The translations under genes and the position numbers were made by a program. Shown here one piece after another: positions 16,592 to 25,006 of a stretch of 64,000 nt of DNA. Below the pieces are notes generated by a model that saw nothing but the letters and a program-made list of their open reading frames with translations, had not been told where the DNA came from and made no database searches. The stretch's first letter is position 1. Each line of letters starts with the position of its first letter. This stretch comes from Pelagibius sp964472095 (GTDB lineage Bacteria; Pseudomonadota; Alphaproteobacteria; Kiloniellales; Kiloniellaceae): assembly GCA_964472095.1 (NCBI GenBank), contig CAYYIV010000003.1:124001-188000 (forward strand), read 5' to 3'.

Positions 16592-19500
16592 AGTTGGCAA
16601 TGTGGTCGTCGTCCAGCCAGGTTCCGTGATGCCCCGGCATGATGTGGACGCTGCCGCCCTCCGTCGTGCACTCAAACCACTGTTTGTTGAGGTCCGCAGA
16701 ATTGGGCGGGCTGAACTCGGTCCGCACGATGGTGACCTCGCCCTTGAAAGTGCTGCCCGGACGATAGCGGTCGATGGCCCTGAAGATCTTGAAATCGATG
16801 TACTCGTGCCGCAACTGAAGCCGCAGGGTCTCGCGCCGGAGGTTGCTATAGGCACCGGCGCTCACGAACTGATGAAGCTGCTTGAAGACCCGGAACGGCA
16901 AGGTGCGGCCGAGCACGAATCCCGGTGCCTCGCGCATTGCCGGGGGGATCCACATGACCAGGCGGTCCACCTGCTGCCCCTGCTTTTGCAGCTGCAGTGC
17001 CGCTTCGAAGGCGACATAGGCACCTTCACAGCCGCCACCCAACACATAAGGCCCCTTCGGCTGCACCGCTTGCAGCTGCCGGACGTAGCAGGCCGCCATG
17101 TCTTCGATCCGCTCATAGGGCTTTAGCCCCTGCGAGATGCGCTGGCTTTGCAGGGCGTAGATGTCGAGCTGATAGACGGGCTGATCGCTGCCCAGCCGTC
17201 GCGCCAGCTCCCGGTAGCGCGGATGGCTGCCGCCCGCAAAGAAAGGTGTGCGCTTTCCGCCGCTTTGCAGGACCAGAAAGCTCTCCTCGCCGGTCGGAGC
17301 CTGCATCGCAGCGGCGGGAAGCTGCGTCGCGCCGAGCATTCGCGCAACGGCTTCGATGGTCCGGCCCTGCAGCAAGGCCGCCAGGGTGATGCGCTGGCCC
17401 ATTCGCTTTTCGATGGCAGCGACCAGGCGCACGGCCAGCAGGGAATGACCCCCCACCTGGAAGAAGTCGTCGCGCATGCCGAGCGGTTCGACGCCGATCA
17501 CCTCTTGCCAGATCGCCTGCAGCGCTCGTTCCTGCTCGTTGCGCGGTGCAATGTAGCTGTCGGCGTCCTGTTGTCGCATTCCCTGCGGCGCGGGCAGGGC
17601 TTTGCGATCGATCTTGCCGTTCGGAGTCAGCGGCAGGCTGTCCAGCACCACTGCCATGCTGGGCACCATGTAGTCGGGCAGACGGTCGCGCAGGCGCGCC
17701 AGGATGCTGTCGACGGAGGCTTCCCCTCCGTTCCCGGCGAGCACCAGATAGGCTACCAGCCGCTGGTCGCCGGCCACATCCTCGCGCAGGATGACCACGG
17801 CCTGCCGAACGGTTTCCTGCGCCTCAAGCAGAGTCTCGATCTCCCCCAGCTCGATGCGGAAGCCCCGCATCTTGACCTGTTGGTCGGTCCGCCCGAGGCA
17901 CACCAGGGTGCCGTCGGCGAGGTAGCGCGCGAGGTCACCGGTACGGTAGATCACGCCGGGCGGCGCGCCGGCGACGGGATTGTCGATGAAGCGTTCGGCG
18001 GTCAGTTCGGGCCGGTCGAGGTAGCCGAGTGCCACCCCCTGTCCGCCGATGCAGAGCTCGCCGATCACGCCGGCCGGCACCAGGTTGTCGAAAGCGTCGA
18101 GAAGGTAGATCCGGGTATTGGCAATAGGCCGTCCGATGGGAACCGCACCCTCTCCGCTTTCGACCGGGTGGATGGTGGACCAGATCGTCGTTTCGGTCGG
18201 CCCGTACATGTTCCAGAGCTGCTTGACGCGTGGCAGCAACTCCTCGGCCAGCGCACGGGGCAGGGCCTCGCCGCCGCAAAGGGCGGTGAGCTTGCTGTCG
18301 CCACTCCAGCCGCTGTCGATGAGCATCTGCCAGGTTGTGGGTGTCGCCTGCATGATGGTCGTTCCGCTTTCGCGCAGCCGTTCGGCGAGAAGCTCCCCGT
18401 TGGTGGCGATCGCGCGGCTGGCGATGACGACCCGCGCACCGACGGTGAGCGGCAGGTAGAGTTCCAGGCCGGCGATGTCGAAGGAAAGGGTGGTGACGGC
18501 CAGGAGCCGATCCTCGGCCTTCAGACCGGGCTTCTCAGCCATCGTGGTCATGAAGTTGACCAGCGCCCGGTGCGGCAGGCGGACACCCTTGGGCAGGCCG
18601 GTCGAGCCCGAGGTATAGATGACGTAGGCGAGATCCTCGGGGCCGAGGTCGACTCCCTTGGGCGGCGTTTCGGGTTGGCCGCCCCAGACGGCGCTGTCCC
18701 TGTCGAGGCGCACCAGGGTCACTGCCTCGCCGAGCAAGTCACGGCAGAGGTCGCCCTCACTCACGACCAGGCCGATCTTGGCATCCTCCAGCATGAAAGC
18801 CTGGCGGTCGCGCGGGAAGGTCGGGTCGATCGGCACGTAGGCGCCACCGGCCTTCATGATGCCGAGCAGGCCGACCAGCATGGCGGGCGACCGCTCGAGG
18901 CACAGTCCCACCAGGCGGCCCGGGCCGACACCCAGGCCGCGCAGATGATGAGCCAGCTGATTGGCGCGGCGCTCCAATTCGGCGTAGGTCATGGACTGAT
19001 CTTCGAAGACCACGGCCACGGCGTCGGGGCTGCGCGCTGCTTGCGCACCGATCAGATCGTGCAAGCAGGTGCCGGTTGCAACCTCTTTCCCGGTAGCGTT
19101 CCAGTCGACCAGCAATTGCTGTCTTTCTTCGGCGCTCGCCAGGGGGAGGTTGGAGATGCGCTGACCGGGGTCGGCGACCATCGCTGCCAGCAGGATCTTG
19201 TAGTGCTCGACCATGCGCGCGATCGTCGCGGTGTCGAAGAGATCGGTGTTGTGCTCCCAGATCATGGTCAGCCCGTCCTGGTCGCTGCCCTGCGGCAGTC
19301 CCAGGTTCTGGGCGGAGTGCGGGATGCCGATCACGCCGAGGTCGAACTTCGACGAACCGTTGCTGAGGACTGGGGTCAGCTTGACGTCAAGGCCGGGCAG
19401 GCCCTCTTCCGGCATCGGCTCGTCATGAAAGCTGAACATGACCTGAAACAGCGGGTTGTAGCTCATGTCGCGCTTGGGCTGCACCGCATCCACGACGCGG

Positions 19501-22373
19501 TCGAAGGGCACGTCCTGGAAGTTGGCACCCTCCAGCACCACGTCGCGCACCTGGGCGATGAAGTCGTGCACCGTCGGGTTGGCATCGAGCGACGCGCGGA
19601 TCACGACGTTGTTCAGGATCATGCCAATCAGGCATTCCGAGGCCTGCTGGCGCCGATTGGCGAAGAAGGTCCCGACCGCCAGGTCGGTCTCGCCGCTGTA
19701 GCGGTGCAGCAGCGCCATGAAGCCGGCCAGCATGGTCATGAAGAGGGTACTGCCCTCGCGGCGGCTGAGCGCACGCAGGTCGTTGCACAGTGCCAGGGGA
19801 ATCTCAGGCCGAAGCGATGTTCCCTTGAAGGTCTGGCTGGCCGGACGCGGTCCTCTGATGGGTAGATCCATGACCGGCGGAATGGTGGCGAAGCGCTTCT
19901 TCCAGTAGGCGAGCTGGTGGTCCGATACGGCGCCCTGCATCCACTGGTGCTGCCAGGCAGCGAACTCGGCGAACTGGATCGGAAGTTCGGGCAAGGGCGA
20001 GGGCTGGCCGGCGGCAAAGGCGCGATAGAGGTCGACCAGTTCACGGAAGAAAACGTTGAACGACCAGCCGTCATGGACCAGGTGATGCTCCATGTGAATC
20101 AGCAAGTGTTCATCTGCGCTGAGGCGCAGGAGCGTCCACTGCACCAGCGGCAACTGCTCGAGGTCGAAGCGCTTCTGGAACAATTCGTCGCACCAGGCTT
20201 TGACGGCGGCGTCGCGCCGCGATTCCGGCTGCACGGAGAAGTCCACGACCATCAAGGAGAAGGGTTTTGCCGGATGCACGACCTGCTGCGGGACACCGTC
20301 GACCATTGGATAGGTGGACCGATAGCCCTCGTGGCGTCGCAGGATTTCACCCAGTGCGTCTTGCAGGGCCGCGAAGTCGAGTTCGCCGCGGAATCGGATC
20401 GACGATTGAAAGTTGTAGGCCAGATTGTCGGGGTTCAGCTGATGGATGAACCACACGCGCTCCTGCGCGAAGGAAAGCGGGATCACCTCGCCGCGCTGGA
20501 CCGAGGTGATCGGGAGTTCTTCCAGCCCTTCGGCGACTGGCGGCAGGGCCTCGATCACCGGTAGCAGTTCTGAGACCGTGGGATGTTCGAACATGAGGCG
20601 CAAAGGCATGTCGACCTGGAAGGTCTCACGGATGCGCGTTGCCACCTGGGCCACCTTCAGGGAGTCTCCGCCGAGCTCGAAGAAGTTGTCCTCCACGCCG
20701 ATTTTCTCGACCCTCAGGACGTCGGACCATAGCGCTGCCAGGCGTTCCTCGCCCTCATTTCGCGGCGCCACGTAGGGCTCGGTGAGGGCGGCTCGTCCTG
20801 CGGCAGGCGCGGGCAGGGCGTTGCGGTCGACCTTGCCGTTGGGGGTCAAGGGAAAAGCGTCGAGGAAGACGAACAGCCCCGGCACCATGTAGTCGGGCAG
20901 GCGGGCGCTCAGCGCCTCGCGCAGCGCCCGGCTCGTCGGTTTTGCATCCGCCATCGTGGTGACATAGGCCACCAGCTGCTTGTCGCCCGGCCGGTCCTCA
21001 CGCGCCAGGACGACGGCCTGGCTCACCTCCGGCTGCTGCTCCAGCGTGGCCTCGATCTCGCCAAGCTCGATTCTGAAGCCGCGGACTTTGACCTGGAAAT
21101 CCACCCGGCCCAGGTGCTCCAGCATGCCGTCCGGTCGATACTTCGCGAGGTCGCCGGTGCGATAAAGCCGCCTATCATTGGACGCTTCGAGGGGATGATC
21201 GAGGAAGCGTTCGGCCGTCAGCTCCGGCCGCTTGAAGTAGCCGCGCGCCAGGCCTTCTCCGCCGATGAAAAGCTCGCCGGCTTCGCCGGGAGCAACGGGG
21301 CGCAGGGTCTCGTCAAGAATCTGGATCTCCGTGTTGGCGATGGGACGGCCGATGGACACGGGCCCGCTCCCGCTCTCGACAAGGTGGAGTGTCGACCAGA
21401 TCGTCGCTTCTGTGGGGCCATAGAGGTTCCAGAGCTGTGCGCAGCGCGGCAGAAGCTGCTCCGCCAGTTCGCGCGGCAAAGTTTCGCCGCCGCAGAGGAT
21501 GCGCAGATCAGGCTTGCCGCTCCAGCCTGCCTGCAGGAGCAATCGCCAGGTGGCCGGCGTCGCCTGCATGACCGTTATGGCGTCCTTCTCCAGGGCCTCG
21601 GCCAGCAGACGGCCGTCGCCGGCAAGGCTGCGGCTGGCCAGGACGACCGTGGCACCGACCACGAGCGGCAGGTAGAGCTCGAGGCCCGCGATGTCGAAGG
21701 AGAGGGTGGTGACCGCCAGCAGCCGGTCCTCCGGCCGCAGGCCAGGCTGGTCACGCAGGCTGCACATGAAGTTGACCAGGGCCCGGTGCGGAATCTCCAC
21801 ACCTTTCGGGCGCCCGGTCGAACCGGAGGTGTAGATGATATAGGCGCGGTCGCCGGCGCCGGCGATGGCGGACGGTGCGTCGTCAGGTTGTTTGGCGATC
21901 TCGGGCCAGTCGCGATCGAGGCAAAGCACCTGGGCCGTGCTTGCCGGAAGCCGCGCGACCAGGCTCGCCTCGGTAAGGATGACCTTGGTTCCGGAGTCCT
22001 CGAGCATGTAGGCAACGCGGTCGGCCGGATAGGATGGGTCCACCGGGATGTAGGCACCGCCGGCCTTCATGATGCCCAAGAGGCCCACGACCATATCCAG
22101 GGAGCGCTCGACGACCAGTGCCACCGGCTGGTTGGCCTCGACTTCCAACCCGCGCAGGCGGTGTGCCAGCTGGTTCGAGCGACGCTCCAGCTCTCCATAG
22201 GTCAGCTGTCGCCCTTCGAAGACGAGCGCAGTCGCCTCCGGCGTCAGTTCCGCCTGCGCACTGATCAACTTATGCAGAGTAGCGTCACGCGGGAAATCCC
22301 GGGCGGTGAGACTTTCCTTGCAGGTGAGGTCGCGCAGCGTCGTGTCGCCTGCGTTTACGCCGGCATCATTCAT
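16557..22373 (-). CDS. Two-module non-ribosomal peptide synthetase, A-T-C-A-T-TE
   Basis: A 1938-residue synthetase. Domains in order: A1 (about 30-525), T1 with Ser571 (FFELGGDS), C (about 628-1050; active site HHLVHDG at 763-769), A2 (about 1110-1590), T2 with Ser1644 (FFQVGGHS), and thioesterase (about 1695-1938). Aligning by eye to PheA, the ten-residue pockets read D-I-L-Q-L-G-L-I-W-K (A1: D227, I228, L231, Q270, L293, G295, L317, I325, W326, K514) and D-I-L-Q-L-G-M-I-W-K (A2). From memory of published tables these are glycine-type codes, so the predicted product is a Gly-Gly-like dipeptide. The TE nucleophile is Cys1782 (GGGCEG; TGT codon at 17030-17028) instead of Ser, with His1915/1916. 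No epimerase or methylation domain. Its phosphopantetheinyl transferase is the next gene. It probably supplies an aminoacyl or dipeptide decoration, but that is unproven. Confidence 0.93.
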   Translation of the reverse strand: MNDAGVNAGDTTLRDLTCKESLTARDFPRDATLHKLISAQAELTPEATALVFEGRQLTYGELERRSNQLAHRLRGLEVEANQPVALVVERSLDMVVGLLGIMKAGGAYIPVDPSYPADRVAYMLEDSGTKVILTEASLVARLPASTAQVLCLDRDWPEIAKQPDDAPSAIAGAGDRAYIIYTSGSTGRPKGVEIPHRALVNFMCSLRDQPGLRPEDRLLAVTTLSFDIAGLELYLPLVVGATVVLASRSLAGDGRLLAEALEKDAITVMQATPATWRLLLQAGWSGKPDLRILCGGETLPRELAEQLLPRCAQLWNLYGPTEATIWSTLHLVESGSGPVSIGRPIANTEIQILDETLRPVAPGEAGELFIGGEGLARGYFKRPELTAERFLDHPLEASNDRRLYRTGDLAKYRPDGMLEHLGRVDFQVKVRGFRIELGEIEATLEQQPEVSQAVVLAREDRPGDKQLVAYVTTMADAKPTSRALREALSARLPDYMVPGLFVFLDAFPLTPNGKVDRNALPAPAAGRAALTEPYVAPRNEGEERLAALWSDVLRVEKIGVEDNFFELGGDSLKVAQVATRIRETFQVDMPLRLMFEHPTVSELLPVIEALPPVAEGLEELPITSVQRGEVIPLSFAQERVWFIHQLNPDNLAYNFQSSIRFRGELDFAALQDALGEILRRHEGYRSTYPMVDGVPQQVVHPAKPFSLMVVDFSVQPESRRDAAVKAWCDELFQKRFDLEQLPLVQWTLLRLSADEHLLIHMEHHLVHDGWSFNVFFRELVDLYRAFAAGQPSPLPELPIQFAEFAAWQHQWMQGAVSDHQLAYWKKRFATIPPVMDLPIRGPRPASQTFKGTSLRPEIPLALCNDLRALSRREGSTLFMTMLAGFMALLHRYSGETDLAVGTFFANRRQQASECLIGMILNNVVIRASLDANPTVHDFIAQVRDVVLEGANFQDVPFDRVVDAVQPKRDMSYNPLFQVMFSFHDEPMPEEGLPGLDVKLTPVLSNGSSKFDLGVIGIPHSAQNLGLPQGSDQDGLTMIWEHNTDLFDTATIARMVEHYKILLAAMVADPGQRISNLPLASAEERQQLLVDWNATGKEVATGTCLHDLIGAQAARSPDAVAVVFEDQSMTYAELERRANQLAHHLRGLGVGPGRLVGLCLERSPAMLVGLLGIMKAGGAYVPIDPTFPRDRQAFMLEDAKIGLVVSEGDLCRDLLGEAVTLVRLDRDSAVWGGQPETPPKGVDLGPEDLAYVIYTSGSTGLPKGVRLPHRALVNFMTTMAEKPGLKAEDRLLAVTTLSFDIAGLELYLPLTVGARVVIASRAIATNGELLAERLRESGTTIMQATPTTWQMLIDSGWSGDSKLTALCGGEALPRALAEELLPRVKQLWNMYGPTETTIWSTIHPVESGEGAVPIGRPIANTRIYLLDAFDNLVPAGVIGELCIGGQGVALGYLDRPELTAERFIDNPVAGAPPGVIYRTGDLARYLADGTLVCLGRTDQQVKMRGFRIELGEIETLLEAQETVRQAVVILREDVAGDQRLVAYLVLAGNGGEASVDSILARLRDRLPDYMVPSMAVVLDSLPLTPNGKIDRKALPAPQGMRQQDADSYIAPRNEQERALQAIWQEVIGVEPLGMRDDFFQVGGHSLLAVRLVAAIEKRMGQRITLAALLQGRTIEAVARMLGATQLPAAAMQAPTGEESFLVLQSGGKRTPFFAGGSHPRYRELARRLGSDQPVYQLDIYALQSQRISQGLKPYERIEDMAACYVRQLQAVQPKGPYVLGGGCEGAYVAFEAALQLQKQGQQVDRLVMWIPPAMREAPGFVLGRTLPFRVFKQLHQFVSAGAYSNLRRETLRLQLRHEYIDFKIFRAIDRYRPGSTFKGEVTIVRTEFSPPNSADLNKQWFECTTEGGSVHIMPGHHGTWLDDDHIANFSNLLKKTLHG

Positions 22374-22537
22374 AAGGTTTCAATCTGTTAAGGTTCAATT
22401 GTTGACCGATTCCTCCCCGGGGCGCCGTCCACAAGGCTGCGTGATCGGCCTTTCAGCCTGTCGATGCCCACGGGGGCCATCTAACAGGGATTGAGCCGCC
22501 ATCGTCAATTTTTCTCGACATGGCTTGCGGCCTCCGC

Positions 22538-22551
22538 CGGTAAATTTACCG
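22538..22551. promoter_or_regulatory. Perfect 14-bp palindrome, possible operator
   Basis: CGGTAAATTTACCG is a perfect inverted repeat without spacer, about 165 bases upstream of the NRPS start and 425 bases before the MurF-Pth gene. Its TAAA/TTTA core loosely resembles the palindrome upstream of the PEP-CTERM promoter, but spacing and flanks differ. Regulator unknown. Confidence 0.35.
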
Positions 22552-22854
22552 CTCTCACAACAATCATAAATCGTAATGAAATTTGAAACCCTTATGGAAC
22601 AGCGGCAGGTTCTGGGCCCGGTGCCGCGGCGGCCCGCATAATTCCTCAAAGGAAGCGTTGGATGACAGAAAAAAGCGCACATGGCGGGGGGATCATTGGG
22701 ATTACCTCTGTCCTGCGGTCGCGTCGACTTGCCCCGGGCCGAGTGCCTCCGGGGCGGGGACTAGAACCGGAGCGGGTTTTCTTTTTTGTCACTAGCGTCA
22801 AAGAAAGTATTGCCTGAGTATGCAGACCTCCGGGGATTCGCGAGTACTGTAATG

Positions 22855-22951
22855 GCGGAGCCGCCCTGTTCTCTTTGGGGGCCAAAGTGAGACCTTCGGT
22901 CGCTATGAGAACGGGAACCGTCCTTATCCCTCATTTGCAACTTTTAGTTGT
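22855..22951 (+). promoter_or_regulatory. Structured leader of five consecutive mini-hairpins before murF-pth copy 1
   Basis: Within about 100 bases five short perfect inverted repeats follow one another: GGCGG-AG-CCGCC (22855-22866), CTTTGG-GGG-CCAAAG (22874-22888), GACC-TTC-GGTC (22892-22902), ACGG-GAA-CCGT (22912-22922) and CAACT-TTT-AGTTG (22939-22951). A tandem GGGTAAGA-T-GGGTAAGA follows, just before the ATG. This could be a folded 5' untranslated region. No known riboswitch family was recognised. Confidence 0.35.
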
Positions 22952-22975
22952 TGTTGTGGGTAAGATGGGTAAGAG

Positions 22976-24862
22976 ATGATTACGAATGTCGGTCGTAGGG
23001 CCGCTGCGCCTATTCGCTGGGTCCGGTCAGCAATCGAGTGGCGGTTCTATCGCCCTTTCCACGTAAGGCTCGCGGAACGGCATCGGTCGCGATTGCCTGG
23101 GGTCACCTTTATCGGCATCACGGGGAGCGCGGGCAAGACGTCGACCAAGGAGATGGTGGCCGCAATCCTGGAGGCAGCCGGTAGCGTCAAGCATTCGTTT
23201 GGAACGGCCAACCGGATCTATCATATCGCCGAGATCATCACGGCAACCAAGGCAACGGACGATTACTGTGTCTTGGAACTCAGCGCCGAGAGGCCGGACT
23301 ACTTCGATCCCCTGCTCGAGCTTGTGCGGCCGATGATCGGGGTCGTGACCAAGGTGGGCGAAGACCAGTTGAAGGCCTTCGGATCAAAGGAAGCCATCGC
23401 CGCCGAGAAGGGCAAACTGATCACCTCGTTGCCTCCGGAGGGGACGGCGGTCCTGAATGCAGACGACCCCCTGGTCCTGGCGATGGGCGAGGGCTTCAAG
23501 GGGCGAGTGATCACCTTCGGCCTCAACGACGGGGCCGACCTGCAGGCGCGGGAGCTTCGCTCCGACTGGCCCCAGCGTTTGTCCTTCACCGTCACCTACC
23601 GGGGCGAAGACCACCCGGTTCAGACCCAGCTTTGCGGGAAGCACTGGGTGACTTCCACCCTCGCCGCCCTGGCCACAGGCGTGGCCGCCGGCATCCCCCT
23701 GGCCGAGGCCGCAAAGGCAGTGGCGCAGGTGGCACCGGGCCGGGCGCGCATGCAGCCGGTGACGACACCCGACGGGGTCACTTTTGTGCGGGACGATTGG
23801 AAGGCGTCGTTCTGGGGGATGTCGGCGGTGTTCGACTTTCTCAAGGATGCCAAGGCCGAGCGCAAAATCGTCGTGTTTGGAACTTTGGCCGACTATCAGG
23901 GGTCAGTGGGACCCAAGTACCAGACCCTGGGCCAGGAGGCCCTGAAGGTCGCCGACGTCGTTATCTTCGCCGGCAGCATGGCGACCTACGGATTGAGTGC
24001 GCAGAAGTTCGCCTCGAAAGACCAGGTCCTCATGGCGTTTCCCGATGTCCGGCAGGCCTCGGTGGAGCTCGGAAAGATTCTGCGCGCGGGCGATCTCGTG
24101 CTGCTCAAGGGCTCTGGGCCGGCCGATCATCTCGGCCGTCTTTACCACGCCCGGACGGGGCCGGTGGCCTGCTGGCGCATGGACTGCGGCAAGGACATGC
24201 TGTGCGATGCCTGTCCGCTGCTACGGCCGAAGAACGGCGAAGCAGCACAGGCGACTGCCAGCGCCAAGACGCAGGGCGATTTGGATCAGGACTTCATCGA
24301 GGCGACCCGTTCAAGAGAACCCCTTCAGGTCCTTGTCGGGATCGGCAATCCGGGCGAAAAGTACCGGAACACACCGCACAACGTCGGATTCTCGGTGCTG
24401 GATATCCTTGCGGAACGTCACGGCCTGGCCTGGGAAAAGGTCGAGGACGCGCAGCTCGCGCAGCTGGATCTTAGGGGGACGAGGACCCTGCTCGTGAAGC
24501 CTCAGAAATACGTCAACAACACCGGCAAAGCCCTGTTGGCGCTGTCGAGATCGATGGGCTTTTCCTGCAGTGACGTGGTCCTCGTGCAGGATGACATCAA
24601 CCTTCCGCTCGGCACCATCCGTACACGCATGCGGGGAAGCGACGGCGGCCACCTGGGCATCCGCTCAACGCTCGTCGCCTTTCAGACCAGCGACATCCCC
24701 CGGGTGAAGGTTGGCGTCAACCTCTCGACGAATCGCCTCTCGCCGGCGGACTACTTGGTCTCTCCGTTCTCGCCGGCCGCTTCGGGTAAGGTGAAGGCGG
24801 CCTGCGTGGTCGCGGCGGATCGCCTGCTGGAACTGGTGGCAAACCGCAATTGCGGCGGATGA
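22976..24862 (+). CDS. MurF-like ligase fused to peptidyl-tRNA hydrolase domain, copy 1
   Basis: A 628-residue two-enzyme fusion. Residues 40-395 resemble a complete Mur ligase of MurF type: P-loop GITGSAGKTS (47-56), VLELSAERPDYFD, VVTKVGEDQLKAFGS, EKGKL, VLNADDP, GKHWVTSTLAA, VRDDWKASFWGM (in place of the MurF DSYNANP loop) and LVLLKGSG. A linker carries four cysteines (C399, C404, C410, C413; spacing C-x4-C-x5-C-x2-C), a likely zinc knot. Residues 450-620 are Pth-like: GIGNPG (N458), RNTPHNVGF (catalytic His468), KYVNNTGKAL, QDDINLPLG (Asp539) and GSDGGHLGIRS, where the substrate-binding Asn of E. coli Pth (N114) is Leu560. A genomic housekeeping role for either half is unlikely given the fusion and context. 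It may build or edit an aminoacyl or peptidyl amide on the polymer or a carrier; function unknown. Confidence 0.85.
   Translation: MITNVGRRAAAPIRWVRSAIEWRFYRPFHVRLAERHRSRLPGVTFIGITGSAGKTSTKEMVAAILEAAGSVKHSFGTANRIYHIAEIITATKATDDYCVLELSAERPDYFDPLLELVRPMIGVVTKVGEDQLKAFGSKEAIAAEKGKLITSLPPEGTAVLNADDPLVLAMGEGFKGRVITFGLNDGADLQARELRSDWPQRLSFTVTYRGEDHPVQTQLCGKHWVTSTLAALATGVAAGIPLAEAAKAVAQVAPGRARMQPVTTPDGVTFVRDDWKASFWGMSAVFDFLKDAKAERKIVVFGTLADYQGSVGPKYQTLGQEALKVADVVIFAGSMATYGLSAQKFASKDQVLMAFPDVRQASVELGKILRAGDLVLLKGSGPADHLGRLYHARTGPVACWRMDCGKDMLCDACPLLRPKNGEAAQATASAKTQGDLDQDFIEATRSREPLQVLVGIGNPGEKYRNTPHNVGFSVLDILAERHGLAWEKVEDAQLAQLDLRGTRTLLVKPQKYVNNTGKALLALSRSMGFSCSDVVLVQDDINLPLGTIRTRMRGSDGGHLGIRSTLVAFQTSDIPRVKVGVNLSTNRLSPADYLVSPFSPAASGKVKAACVVAADRLLELVANRNCGG
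24124..24179 (+). repeat. 56-bp segment identical in both MurF-Pth genes (first copy)
   Basis: These 56 bases, encoding the end of the ligase domain and the start of the cysteine linker, are identical to 26161-26216. The flanking coding sequence is clearly diverged, so the pair shows a tandem duplication with local gene conversion or strong constraint. Confidence 0.85.
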
Positions 24863-25006
24863 CGTTGCAGAGCGGCTACTTGTCATCCACCCGGCTGCTA
24901 CCTCCAAGTTGCGACGTTTATGCTTTCAACGGGGCAAGCTGTTGTTGATTGGGAGGCTTTTCCCGGGGTCTACTCGCAGTACTCCGCATGAAGCACTGGG
25001 CGCGAT

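Larger units (their letters stand above)
22374..22975. other. Divergent intergenic region between the NRPS and MurF-Pth genes
   Basis: A 602-base noncoding region with promoters for both directions expected. It holds a perfect 14-bp palindrome (22538-22551), an inverted repeat GCCCCGG...CCGGGGC (about 22733-22757) followed some 25 bases later by a T-run (TTTTCTTTTTT near 22780), and a chain of mini-hairpins before the MurF-Pth start. No sigma-54 box was found. Short frames here have no ribosome sites or recognisable content. Confidence 0.5.

Noticed and set aside
17148..19865. A 905-codon open frame on the plus strand
   Set aside because: It is antisense to the NRPS, whose domains and motifs are complete. 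Long antisense frames are common in GC-rich DNA, and this translation shows no family features.
22395..22885. Short frames (70-95 codons) in the NRPS/MurF-Pth gap
   Set aside because: No ribosome sites or family similarity; the region has several inverted repeats and looks regulatory.
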